The notes under the pieces are model-generated. The model saw nothing but the letters and a program-made list of their open reading frames with translations. It had not been told where the DNA came from and made no database searches. Source: Megalonaias nervosa (lineage: Eukaryota > Mollusca > Bivalvia > Unionida > Unionidae). Taken from it: a stretch of DNA of 64,000 nt. The position numbers were made by a program, and so were the translations under genes. The first letter of the stretch is position 1; each line of letters opens with the position of its first letter. This document shows positions 46,691-58,379 of the stretch, piece by piece. The DNA lies in contig JAECUM010017372.1 in the NCBI GenBank assembly GCA_016617855.1, positions 1 through 64,000 on the forward strand, in the 5' to 3' direction.

Positions 46691-46990
46691 TGCTGTCCTA
46701 GGATAAGTTCTTAGAATTAAGTTTATATGTGACCTCTGATCCTGCTAGGATGTTGTTTGACAACCTAGGGGGTCACATGGGTTAAAATGTGCTGTCCTAG
46801 GAAAAGTTCTTAGAATTAAGTTTATATGTGACCTCTGATCCTGCTAGGATGTTGTTTGGCAACCTAGGGGTTCACATGGGGTTAAAATATGCTGTCCTAG
46901 GAACAGTTCTTAGAATTAAGTTTATATGTGACCTCTGATCCTGCTAGGATGTTGTTTGGCAACATAGGGGGTTACATGGGGTTAAACTGT
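46691..46990 (+). repeat. 100-bp tandem satellite, three units
   Basis: Units start with GCTGTCCTAGGA at about 46691, 46791 and 46891, with a partial fourth at 46991, and contain TTAAGTTTATATGTGACCTC then GATCCTGCTAGGATGTTG. Each unit holds short CCTAGG and AGGATC palindromes. Divergence between units is only a few percent, so the expansion is recent. Confidence 0.9.
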
Positions 46991-47059
46991 GCTGTCCGTA
47001 ATTAAGATATAATCATATGTATATAATCATCTTCAAACAGTCCTTAAGGACTATTATTT

Positions 47060-47365
47060 TTATTGTTTTAAACAAATATTTATAGCTTTAGAAATATCGT
47101 TATCAAATAAAATATCAACCATATTATCAATAAATGTCATCACATCATCTGCCCAACCCGCTATTCTCACATCATTTTCAGTCGCGAATAACCAAATTGA
47201 TCCATATTTTGGTGATATATGATATCCAACTTTTTTAATACAATCGCTTATTATTTTAGGCTTTATACCAGTATAACCTGAGGCTGATTTGATGGAATTA
47301 AATCTCTTACAAAATCTGTCTGTCAGATCAAATCCAACATGTCGGGTTGGATAACAGAAGGACAT
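47060..47365 (-). CDS. TIR-encoded protein, right copy, intact
   Basis: Minus-strand gene starting MSFCYPTRHVGFDLTDRF at 47365 inside the right TIR and reading into the element; only the last few codons lie beyond the TIR. The frame is open further upstream to 47494 but that part is the terminal hairpin. The ~100-residue protein has a basic N-terminal half (FCKRFNSIKSASGYTGIKPK) and a C-terminal half with GSIWLFATENDVRIAGWADD followed by an Ile/Asp helix. I know no family. Duplication by the TIR means two gene copies per element; the left one has a stop. A short TATATA stretch lies just upstream of the start in both. Confidence 0.6.
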   Translation of the reverse strand: MSFCYPTRHVGFDLTDRFCKRFNSIKSASGYTGIKPKIISDCIKKVGYHISPKYGSIWLFATENDVRIAGWADDVMTFIDNMVDILFDNDISKAINICLKQ

Positions 47366-47621
47366 TATATATAATATTTTATTGTTTAATATGAAATTTT
47401 GTCTAAAACTACAAAAATAATTTCTAGAGTGTAATAGTAGTATAAGTAATTGAGTTGTTTCTATCTCAGAGACACCCCTACTCCAACAAAACATATTTTT
47501 GTCAGAAATATGAAAGTCATCATTTTAAGCTACAAAAGGCTGCTGACAAAAATGCTAACGTATAACGTTTTGGGGGGTAGGGGGGTCTCTGAAATAGAAA
47601 CCTCAAATTACATATACTACT
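47081..47621 (-). repeat. Right terminal inverted repeat (541 bp)
   Basis: Complement of 29705-30246, about 98% identical by eye. The outer part (47437-47621) forms the same imperfect hairpin as the left tip. It ends ...CATATACTACT next to ACTGTA. Confidence 0.92.
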
Positions 47622-47627
47622 ACTGTA
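47622..47627. repeat. Right target-site duplication ACTGTA
   Basis: Matches 29700-29705. Six base pairs is the length reported for Polinton insertions. Confidence 0.8.
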
Positions 47628-48640
47628 TCAAACTTTTGTGATTCGTGAACCCCTAATTAAAGAATTTTGATTTCAACTCCTGTTTGTCAGTCAATAGTAA
47701 GGGATTTGTTCCAATGATAGACAAAATTAATATTACATTCGTCGAGCCAGTTTCGAGAAATAGCAGGCTAAATATACGGGGATTCGGGGGATTACAATGC
47801 CCGTAGATGGATTAAGTCTTGCATATGCATAAAGGCATTAAGATTCCCTTTTTAAAGAGCTTTGACATGTACCCATGCTTAACGTTAACTCTATGGATAT
47901 TTTGTACCTACGAAAGAAATCTTCGCGAATTTCTTTAAGAGCAATAAGTAAATTAAGGGGCAAGTTAGAACACGTGTCCTATGATCAATTATATCAACAT
48001 TTTTTATTAATTGAACCCCTACTCAGAAGATTTTGACAGTTTCTAGCTAGAGATCTGTTCCAACAGGAGGAAAAGTTTAAGACATTCGTCTAGTCGATTA
48101 CGACAATCAGGGAGCTCAATATTGGATAAGTATAATAAAACCAATAAGGAGATTACCTCTTCAGTCCATATCTGGGCACTACATTTTGACCAAAAAATGA
48201 TTTTTATATGGATAATCCTTTGATACATTTGACTCCCAAAACAAGTATTGACGAAGTTTTCGAGAGCAATCGGAGAAATACAAGGGTCTTTACAGGTACC
48301 GGCAGAGATCAACCGTTCCAGTTTCGGACAGATTATAGCAAATATTGCCATGCTTGAACACCTGTTTGATAGTTCCTACTTAGAGATCCTTTCCAACAGT
48401 AGACAATGTTAATAATATCGACGAGCCAATTTAGAGAAATAAATAAATGTGGGATGTCTGATTACACAGGCCGTAAGAGTTTTGACATTGACTACTCCTT
48501 GGGAATTTTATTTCTAGGAATATTTTCGACGCAGGAACGAAGTCTTGGCGGATTACACAGAGAGGAATAAGCGAAATAAATGTCAGCTTATGGGTACTGG
48601 CTAAGAAAAACACTTACAATGTAGATCAATTTCACGTGCT
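47628..48640 (+). repeat. Complex repeat family, units right of the Polinton
   Basis: Continues the unit interrupted at 29704. Landmarks are TTCGTCGAGCCAGTTTCGAG, GAAATAGCAGGCTAAATAT, AAGGAGATTACCTCTTCAG and GGTACCGGCAGAGATCAACC. Two to three diverged sub-units; no coding signal. Confidence 0.75.
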
Positions 48641-49539
48641 TCCTACGGTATTATTTCTAACTCCAGAGAAGGTGGAAACTTATAATTTAAATAGCTCCGA
48701 GACCCCAGTCAGCACTGCCGATAGTCAAGGCGTATAAATAACTCAAGGTGAAGGGTATAACAATTTAATAAAATATATAAAATTTATTCAACTATTTCAT
48801 CAACGGTCCTACTAAATACTGCTAAGCCTGACAAAGCCACACAAAGCCTGACAAAACCACACAAAGTCTGACAAAGCCACACAAAGCAACGCAGTTAAAT
48901 TAAAAAAGTGTATTTATATTGTTAATTATATTCATGAATAAATTAACCAAACCGAAAGACTAGTTTTCAGCATCATTATGCCAAAATAATTACCAAGAAC
49001 TGGGAGACATAGTTCAAATTCGAACAATGATAACGTATGATAAAAGTCTCGACACAATCATATTTGAAAAGTTTCTTATTATTTTATAATTGTTCTCTTG
49101 ACTGATTATGGACCGAAAATGCACTTTTCCAAATATACGTTATAATGAGTTATCAATTTTTATCTACTATTGTCTATATTCGATACGACATAACAAAGGT
49201 ACACAAAGCCAGTAAAAGTCATATTAGGAAGGTGTATTTATGTTGCAATATCAGATTGATGAACAAAATCAACCAACCCGAAAGACTAGGATTATACACC
49301 TACCCCATTAATAGACCGCGAATTGGGAGATTAATTAATTTGGATAAAAGCAAAGTCAGACAAAATCATATTTGAAATGTTTTGTATTTTTATGAGTTAC
49401 TTGGATAAATTATGGAAATAAAATGCCGTATCTTTAAGTACGTCTTATTGAGTTATCAAACTCAACAAGTATGTCGATGTTTGACAAAACATAACAAAGG
49501 CACACAAATACTGACAAAATCGTAACTTAAAAGTTTATT

Positions 49540-49682
<143 letters not shown>

Positions 49683-50390
49683 CGATAAATTATCGACAGA
49701 AATGCCTATTTTTCATACAGGCACACAATGTCATAAAATGCAGACAAAATCATGCAAAGTCATCACATAAAGTATTATCATTACTTTAAAAGTAAACCCC
49801 CAAAATGTAACACCTGTACATCTTTGAATAACTAGCAAATTAAAAGCATACAACATGCCAGATGATGACTATTAATAGTAGGGGACACGTAAATATTGGT
49901 ATATCAATAAAAAAAGTTACTCCGTGTTAGCTTCATCGGATATCCTTTACATCTCTCTAAATTATATTTCTTGTTTACATTTATCAAATATCTTATTTAA
50001 GTTTAAATTCCAAAATACCTAGTGCTTCTGCTCGAAAAAGACAAAATGTAATGACCTTTTCTGCCGATTCACAATCACCTTTACATATTGACAAGTTGAT
50101 TGTTTACATTTTTGAGTTTCTTTTTTTATTCACATTGAATAAATCAATATAAGTCACACTTATGATTTATACATGCAAGATGGTTTTTATGAAGAAAGTA
50201 GGGCACTGCAAACACATAATTCTTGAATAATGAACGCTCGTCAATGCATTCACGTGCAGGCGCATGGAAATTAGCGTGGAGTAGAATCTAAGCGAAATGA
50301 CGAGCCAACAATAGGTAATTAAAATATTTTAATATATTTAAAATTGATGTAAGTCATTATTCTGCTTTAACATTACTACCGACCATAACA

Positions 50391-50458
50391 TTCTCTCTCT
50401 CTCTCTGTGGTCGGTTTGGCTTAACATGGATTTTCGCCCTTATCTTAATACGATGATC

Positions 50459-50502
<44 letters not shown>
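50391..50502. repeat. Inverted (CT)n/(GA)n microsatellite pair
   Basis: A CT run (about 50391-50406) and a longer GA run (about 50461-50501) sit 55 bp apart in the centre of the foldback element and can pair as a hairpin. Confidence 0.85.
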
Positions 50503-51028
50503 CCTTTGGATATTTTCATATTTAATTAATAATAATCGATTTTTAAAACCATCTAATAGGTTTAAGATATAACAACAACAACATCAACAAAGCCTTACAT
50601 ACATTACATATGTGTGCCCCGTAATCAAGACATTTACCTTACTGTGTCGACCGGCAATTGCAACTTTGTATCATTGATTATATAAACACTTTAGATAGGT
50701 CCCAAGGGAAGTGTACGCATACTGTTATGACAAACGATATTCTTGTAGCTTACGTTGTGCAATTTCAGTTTCAATGTTTTTTGTTTGTTTTTTTATCCAG
50801 CCCAATATTTTCTCTCTCGGGACCGTGATCATCTTTTTAGCTGAAATATTTTCTTTTCGTTTACTCAAGATAATTATTTTTTCTCCAAATAATAGCAATG
50901 ATATAATATTTTGTTTTGGTATACCCATTTACAAAAGTTTTCGCGGTTACCAGCTCTAATTATTATCACGTTGTTTCTTTGACTACGGGCAGTGTCGCCC
51001 CCAATAAGTTTCGTCCCCAAGATGAATC

Positions 51029-51610
51029 GGTCCTACTAAACACCACAAAGACATATAATTATAGTGAATTACGTTAAATATTAAATCATACATTTTCTCA
51101 AACATTTTCTTCTTATCATTATTTTTACAATGTTGTAAGTTTCTAAAAAAATTTAATTACGGTTAGTGTAAGTTTATACAAATATCTTCCCAAATGGAGG
51201 TTGAATTTTCTCATTTGTCAATTCTACTCTTTCTCCTTTTGTCTGACAGTGAAACATCCTCGTGTCAGTTTATAAAAATATTTAATTACGTTAAGTGTTG
51301 GGAGAGAAAAATGACAGGATCACGACGGGCAAATACGTGACAAATACTTACAACTTTCAAAAATATGTAGTGTTGATACAAAATTTATATCAATAAATAT
51401 AACAGAATTAGAAAATGTTTGCTTTGTCTATGATCATTATTTATTTTAATGATCTATTTAACTCAGTACAAGGATAGAAATGTTTTTAAACTTACAATGC
51501 TGGAAATTATTTACTGTTGATATAAAATTTACGGCATATGGAAGTGAAGTGCAACTGTATTCCATTAACACGCGTGTCAACGCCTGTTGAAATCGCAAGT
51601 TAGTAGGACC
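51029..51610. repeat. Nested segment with the same tips as the foldback element
   Basis: GGTCCTACTAA at 51029 and its complement TTAGTAGGACC at 51600-51610 bound a 582-bp interval inside the larger element. Only the tips match; the arms are not similar beyond them. Confidence 0.55.
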
Positions 51611-52875
51611 GCGCTACCTTTAACTCAATTAACACATTTTTATTATGCCATTTTAGACATTGTATGCCTGTGTAAAAAATGACCATTTCTGTCGATAGTT
51701 TATCATATACAGATATTTTAAAATAATAAACATTCCAGTTAAGACTTTGTCAGGCTCAGTATGCATTTTTGAGATGCAGTGAATTTGGAATTTACCTCCC
51801 AATTACCAGTCATTCGTTATGGTATGCGTAGTAAATTCAACATTTTTCTTTTGTAATTTATGCGGCAAAAACACCATACAACAATAGTACACATTTTATT
51901 ATCCCTTTGTATGACTTTTTCAGGCTTTGTATGCCTTTCTTATGAAACATCGAAAGGTTTGTTGAGTTTGTCAACCTATGTTTCGATAATCAGTCAAATG
52001 AACAGTTTATAAAATAACAAACATTGCAAACATGTTTTTTTTTTTTTTTTTTTTACTTTACCAGTTCTTTATCATTGTTTATAATTATGTTGAAACTAGT
52101 CCTCCCGTTTGGTTATTTATAATTTACAATAAACATTTGTATAATATGACTTTGCACGACTCTGTCAGGCTTTCTGAGGCTTTGTCTGGCTTTGTCTGAC
52201 TTTGTCAGGCGTACTATAATTAGGACATATTGAAATATTGCATTTTCTTTCGATGCTCATTCAAATGAACAATCTGTCAAATAATAAACATTTTACATAC
52301 GATTTTGTCATTATTCGAATTCGAACTTTGCTGCCCAATTTTATTCGGCTATTTAATTCTGCATAATTATACTGAAAACTAGTCCTTCAATTTGGTAAAT
52401 TTATTGGTCAATATAATTTACAATATAAATACACTTGTCTAATATGACTTGCATGACTCTGTCAGGCTTTTTGAGGGTTTGTATGACTTTGTCTGGCTTT
52501 ATGTGATTTTGATATATTGAAAAATTGCATTTTCGTTCGATAATAAGTTAAATGAATAATTTGTAAAGTAATAAACAGTTTACATATGATTTTGCCAGAT
52601 TTTGTTATTACTTTGTCATTATTCGATTTCGAACTTTGTCGCCCAATTTTCGGTCATTTAATTCTGCATAAATCTGTTAAAAATTTGTCTTTCGGATTCG
52701 TTAACTTATTCATCAATATAATTAACAATATAAACACACTTTTCTAATTTGACTTTGCATGGCTTTGTGGGGATTTGTGTGGCCTTGTCAGACTTTGTCG
52801 GGCTTTGTGTGGCTTTGTCAGGCTTTGTCAGGCTTTGTCAGGCTTAGCAGTATTTAGTAGGACCCTTTCATCGAC

Positions 52876-54150
52876 AAATTTCTCAATCGCAATTTCTTTT
52901 GAACAAATACAAACAATGACCTATTCACAGTTGTCATTTACTCTCTCAACATATTAATTTCTAGGTCTTAAATGAGAGTGTTTCCCTTGAGTTTTGTGTC
53001 TGTTACTCATCTGTCCGCCTCTTGTTTGTTTCTCTTTTGGTACTTCTGATACCCTTGACTACGTGCTCTTCTGGCACTTCCGGATCCGACTTCTGATACA
53101 TGTATATACATCGCTAATTGTTAATTTCTCGATATAGTAAACTATCATCATCATCAACAATCGTATGCATTTCATACCTTACGAATTATAAAAGACATAT
53201 AAATATACAAATACCTAATTATATGTGCAAAAGTCCAACAATGAGTAACTGTGCATAATTCACAATCTATATATTCATATACTAATAAAGCAAGTACAAG
53301 TTCTAACACAATTCACTGATAAATTCAGTTATGCATTACTATGCAACATAGTAAATTACACAATCCAACAATCTACATATGTTAACCTTGCATGTTAATA
53401 ATTCGTGATACGCTACATTACGATATGTTGTTAATTCAGCTATACATGGAAGATTCCATTTCTAATAAATGTACATAATAATGTATCAATCTTACAACAC
53501 CTAGTTATGAAAGTGAGTCAAATTCGGGCGAAGATAAGTTACCTCAAAAAGCCTTTGTCTGCAAATCCAACTTAGAATCTCCCTAGAATTCCTTCCCGCC
53601 TTTCAACGAGCGCAAACTCGGAATACAGACTAATGCCTCCCAACTTCTCTACGATCCATATCTGGAGACGTTCGCACATATACTGATGAGAAAATGGACG
53701 TAGTCCGGAAATTGCTTATTGAGACTCAACCCTAGATTTGAACCTCTCAGTTTCGATTGGATACAGTCTGGTATCTTTTAAACTGCCCTGGGCTAATTTA
53801 TCACTTACCGGTGGCTTTCGAGTTTCCGTTTACTAAAAGCCCATGATTGCTTCCAAGCCGGTCGTGATATTATGACTGACTGCAAAACAAACGGAGCGGT
53901 CTCTACCTGATGGAAGAATTCCCATTGAATTTAACTATCGAACGGGTCGTTGCGTAATGGTTAACAACAGACAGGCAGTTTCTTTGTCCAGAATCGGGTC
54001 TATAGTCGTAATCTTACATAGTACGTATTGACATAACCCAGGTGCTCTTAACTACGAATTAACTATAAGAAAATATGTGTATACATGAAGCATGAAGCAT
54101 CAGCAAATTTTCCCCACAACGTGGCAATCACTTATCTTAATATTTTGTAG
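52876..54150. other. Gene-free stretch
   Basis: Ordinary AT-rich DNA without a supported gene, RNA or element end that I can see. Confidence 0.5.
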
Positions 54151-55260
54151 TAAGTTAAGCGATACTTAGAGGAATTCGATTTGAAAGCCTTTTTGATAGA
54201 TTCCAGTTTGAGATCTGTTCCTGCAGTAGGAAACTTTTTTTTTTTTAAATCGCCTATCCGATTTCGAGAAATATTGGGCTCAATAAAGCGTACAAGGAGA
54301 TTACATCTTCATTCTATATGTGGACCAAACATTTCACGCCTAAAATGATTTGAATATAGATTATTATTTGAAAGTTTGTACGTAGAAATGTTTGACTAAT
54401 AAATGAAGTATTGACAATGTTCGTCGAGAACAGTGGGGGAAATAGGAGGGTATTTACGGATACCGGCAATATTCAACCGTTACAGTCTTTGTACAGATGG
54501 TAGCCAAATTTTGGGAACACCGACTTAGAAAATTTTTATTTCAATCCATGTTTGACATTTTCTATGTAAGGAATCTGTTGCAATAGTAGATAAAGCTAAT
54601 ATAAAATTCGTCTAGCCGATTTCGAGAAATTGGGGGCTGAAAATATTGGGGGTCGGTGGATTACAAAGCCCGTATGTGTATTAAATCTTGCATATACATA
54701 TGTGCGCTAAATTATCTCTTGAAAGATGTTTCACAATGAATCTTCTTTGAGGATTTAATCTACAGATATTTTGCACCCACGAAAGAAATCTTGGTGAATT
54801 TTGTCGTGGTGAATCAGCGCAATATGGGGCAGCTTAAGTGTACGGGTTGTTAAAAACACGTACAATGTGGATAAATTCTATCAACATTTTGTACTAAGCG
54901 AACCTCTCAAGGGTATTTTGGTTTGAACGCCTCTTGGACAGTTTCAGGATTCGGATCAGTTCCAACAGACCGTAACACTTAAAAGAAAATTCGTGGAGCC
55001 GATTTCGAGAAATCTGGAGCTCAATATTTGGTAGGTATAATAATGCTCATAAAGAGATTACCTCTTCAGTTCACACGGGGACCGTACATTTCACCTATGA
55101 AATGATTTTGATAGTGTACCTATCTTTGAAAATTTGTACGCATGGAACTATTTGACTCTAAAAAGATGTATTGACGAAGTTCTTCCACAGTAATCGGAGA
55201 AAATATGAGGATAGGTTTATAACGGATATCCGCAGTATTCCAATGCTCACAATTTCTCGA
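54151..55260 (+). repeat. Complex repeat family, forward units
   Basis: Several diverged units with GATTTCGAGAAATNGGGGCT, CAATAAWGCNYAYAAGGAGA, TTACMTCTTCA, CACGCCTAAAATGATTTGAA and TTTACGGATACCGGCAATAT. Position 54491-54505 is an unoccupied version of the Polinton target. Confidence 0.75.
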
Positions 55261-55574
55261 AATCGGCAAGACGCATTTTAGTTAAAAGTTTCCTTTCGTT
55301 GTAACAGATCCAAAAATATAATTAACCAACATGCGCTGAATAAAAATTATCTAGGTATGAATTAGTTTGTACAAAATTAATGTTAGAATTGATCCACATC
55401 GTGCGTGTTTTTCATGCCCGGTAACCGAATTCTTCCCCCTTATTTCGCTGATTCCTCTTTCTACATATGACAAGACTTCTTTTGCGGGTCGAAACTATTC
55501 TTAGAGATCAAATTCTCAAAGAATGATCCATGTCAAGCTCATTAAAGAGTGGTAGTGAGGGCACAAGCGCACTC

Positions 55575-55635
<61 letters not shown>

Positions 55636-56240
55636 AGATTTATCCCACTTACGACATGTGTAATCCTCCAACCCATTCACTTGGCCCACAATTTCTTGAA
55701 AACGTCTCCACGAAATTTTCTTTTTATTAGCTCTGTCTACTTTGGGAAAGGATCCCTAAACTAGGAACTTTCAAACAGGGGGAATTCAAAATTCCCTATG
55801 TAGCGGTTCAGATATCGCTAAATTTGGCTAAAGTCTTCCAAGGACTGTAACAGTTTTTAATGCTGCCTGTGTCCGTAAAGAGCATCCTATTTCTCAGATT
55901 ACTTTTGATGAACTTCGTCAATAATACTTTTGGGATTCAACTATATCCTATGTACAAGCTGTCGAGGAATTATCCATGTCAAAATCATTTTATGGGTGAT
56001 CTGCTGGTCTATAGATGTACTGAAGAGGTAATCTCATTGTTGGCTTTCTTATACTTGCCATATATTGAGCTCCATATTTCTCGAAATCGGCTTGACGATT
56101 TTTCTTTAAACTTTCCCTAGTGTTGCAACATATATCTAGCTAGATACTGTCCAAGAAGCGTTGACATCAAAATTCTATAAGTTAATAGGGGTTCAATTAG
56201 TACAAATTATCAATAGCATTGATCCACATTGTACGTGGTT
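55261..56240 (-). repeat. Complex repeat family, inverted units
   Basis: The same landmarks appear as complements (ATTTCTCGAAATCGGC near 55252 and 56081, GAGGTAATCTC near 56023), tail to tail with the units to the left. Confidence 0.7.
55578..55633. repeat. (TA)n microsatellite
   Basis: About 27 TA units inside the inverted repeat family. Confidence 0.96.
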
Positions 56241-57500
56241 TTCGTATCTTGTTTCTCCTTTTCAAAGGACTTAAATACAGCTGTCCATGTCAAATGAAGG
56301 CTACTTAAACTCGTAAATACTGCAAAGAATTCTCCTCCAAGCACATTATAACCACAAAAGAAATATCCAATTTCACACACGCTTTGTTTTGCTTCGCATG
56401 TTCACGAGTTATCTGTAAGGTTGCAAAACAGAATAATAATACTTCACGCCATGCACCACAAAACATGATCCAACCCCTGACCCAGCTAATTAATCTCTCT
56501 CAAATTACTAAACATGTATACCTGACAATATCCTTAACCCTTCCTACACATAAACGATGATCTGTCTGTATACAGCTTTATATATGTGGTACCAAATATA
56601 CACTTGTATTTCTCCAGCTGTGTTAGAATTACAGCGATGAATGCCCTTTAGAGTGTTCAGATTTCATGTTGAATTTCTTTTAATCGGCAATAAGTGGTAA
56701 CAAATTATTTATTGGATCCGGAATAAAGACCAAGTAGCCAACTCTATATGAATAAGGAATAAGTAGCCACCTGGATGTGAAAATGCTTGAATCAGGAATA
56801 AGTAACTGGTTCTTATTCTTTCTTGAATCGGTAACTTGTTGCTTGTTTCTTATTCAATCGGGAATAATGAATAAGTAACCAACCTGATGTCAATTGTCAA
56901 AGGCCTTCTCCTGGTCGAAAATTATCATTCCCTCTCCCCTTCCTTAAATTTAAGTAGTTAATCAGTTGTATAGCTCTATGTTATTCTGAATATGGATTCT
57001 CTCTTCTCCACAACTTTGGTTATTATTTATGCATTGTTTGACCGTTAGAATTTTTCTCAGTATTTTGTGATCTACGTTTAATAGTGAAATTGACCTCCAG
57101 TGTATTTGGTTCGTTGCATTCCCGTTCCCTTTTATAGAGCATTGTAATTATCCCTCATTGTTTAAGTCATTTCCCCTGTCAGAAATGTGTTGTATAGGAA
57201 TTCTAATATTCGTGCTGAATGTTTGATGAACGTTTTAGATTATTCAGACCTTAAAAAACCTGATCCTTTCGTTCGAGTCTTGATAATCTTCTCAGTTTCA
57301 ATGCATGTTATAACTCTTTCACACGTTACAGTTTGTTCATTTATTTTTTGAAACTGCATCCCTTCGCAGTAGTTCGTATTTAGATTTTGTGTGGTGCATA
57401 GGTTGATATTTACCAGTATAAATTGTCGTGCTATGGAACCATGTTCAAGTGTGTATAAAAGGATTAGGTAACTCCGCATAAGGTCGATAAATAGGCAGAC
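56241..57500. other. Gene-free stretch
   Basis: No supported gene. Contains short diverged repeats of GGAATAAGTAGCCA (about 56720-56890). Confidence 0.5.
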
Positions 57501-57514
57501 AATGGGATCTTACC

Positions 57515-57955
57515 TCTCAATAGATTGCGGTCTCCTCATAATTTTAATCAAAAGACTAATTCCACGCATGTGTGATTTAACAACCCTCGTTAACAAGCAT
57601 CACTCTGCTACCTGTTATGACAGATATGGAAAGTAACCAATAATCTCAAAGGGCACTTGGCATATTGGAGAAATCCTGTCAGTCATTAAATATTCCTTTA
57701 TGCAAATATGAGTAGTGTAGTGGGATAGTATAGGGACAATGGGAATATACATTACAGACCCCCCCCCCCCGGGATAGTATGGGGACAAGATTTATAGGGA
57801 CAAAAAATCACTCTGTGACAGTATAGGGACAATGGGAATTTTGTATAGCGACAAGAGGAATGGAATAGGTACGGTGACGTCACGGTAATGGACAGTTGCA
57901 ACAATGTAGCAAGTACCGTGACGTTATGCCACCTGTGTCATTTCTATATAAAGTT
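57515..57955 (+). repeat. Dispersed repeats related to the 8.4-kb and 27-kb blocks
   Basis: 57515-57610 resembles the 8379-8576 family (TTTTAATCAAAAGACTAATT, CCACGCATGTGTG). 57720-57955 has GGGACAATGGGAATWT repeats and GTACGGTGACGTCACGGTAA, then TACCGTGACGTTATGCC, related to 26880-27430 in the other orientation. Confidence 0.6.
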
Positions 57956-58133
57956 TGAATCATTGGCGTTCGTATTTGTGGATATTATAATATTATACCC
58001 AAATTATACAAATGACTAAAAAAAAATTTTAGATAAGAGAATAATGTTTTTGTGAGTTAAAAGATAAATTATACAATCGAATAAAAACATTTTTAGGCAA
58101 GAAAGAATAAATATCTTTTCGAGGCAGTGGAGT

Positions 58134-58149
58134 GGCCCTGAAAAGGGCC
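58134..58149 (-). terminator. Histone-type mRNA 3' stem-loop
   Basis: On the minus strand the sequence is GGCCCT-TTTC-AGGGCC, a perfect 6-bp stem with a TTTC loop, preceded by CAAACAAC and followed by ACTCC and a purine-rich GAAAAGAT about 12-20 nt on. This is the replication-dependent histone 3' processing signal (stem-loop plus downstream element). A histone gene should end just upstream on the minus strand (above 58149), but none is intact there. Confidence 0.6.
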
Positions 58150-58176
58150 GTTGTTTGTTATGTTAACACCATTCCG

Positions 58177-58371
58177 TTAACATAGAGGGCATCGCATAGG
58201 TCTTCTTCTCTTCCTCAAACTTCGTCTAACCTCTGGTCCATAAATCAGAACTCGCTTCAGACAGCCTTGTCTTTCCATATAGGTCCTTCTTTTCCAAACA
58301 CTTGTCTCGGTGATCCTAACGATTCTCCATGATGATCTCACATAAATGGGTAAGTCCGTACGGAACAGCAT
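58177..58371 (-). other. Short basic ORF in front of the histone stem-loop
   Basis: A 64-codon minus-strand frame ending EVRRSLRKRRRPMRCPLC stops 28 bp before the stem-loop. It is Arg-rich but is not a recognisable histone. By eye a few short blocks (AAGCG, TTCTG, ACCAGAGGT) in the order of histone H4 coding sequence can be aligned with gaps; this is weak. It may be a rearranged histone remnant or chance. Confidence 0.25.
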
Positions 58372-58379
58372 GGACGATA

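Larger units (their letters stand above)
29705..47621 (+). mobile_element. Maverick/Polinton-type element, complete but decayed
   Basis: A 17.9-kb element bounded by 541/542-bp terminal inverted repeats with AGTAGY tips and the 6-bp target duplication ACTGTA (29700-29705 and 47622-47627; one A appears lost at the left junction). It encodes the Polinton set: packaging ATPase, penton-like and double-jelly-roll-type capsid proteins, adenain-type protease, RVE-type integrase with chromodomain, and PolB. There are also unusual extras: tail-fibre-like repeat protein, PLA2-like domain, HNH endonuclease and a gene in each TIR. GC content is low throughout. Known members integrate with their own integrase and replicate with protein-primed PolB, and the capsid set implies a virus-like stage. 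At least ten frame or stop lesions make this copy non-autonomous. Confidence 0.95.

Noticed and set aside
50725..50928. 67-codon minus-strand frame inside the foldback element
   Set aside because: Somewhat protein-like (rich in Lys/Glu/Ile), but no motif, no start context and too short to call.
54151..56240. Host exons in the TTTCGAGAAAT repeat region
   Set aside because: All open frames follow repeat units and differ between copies.
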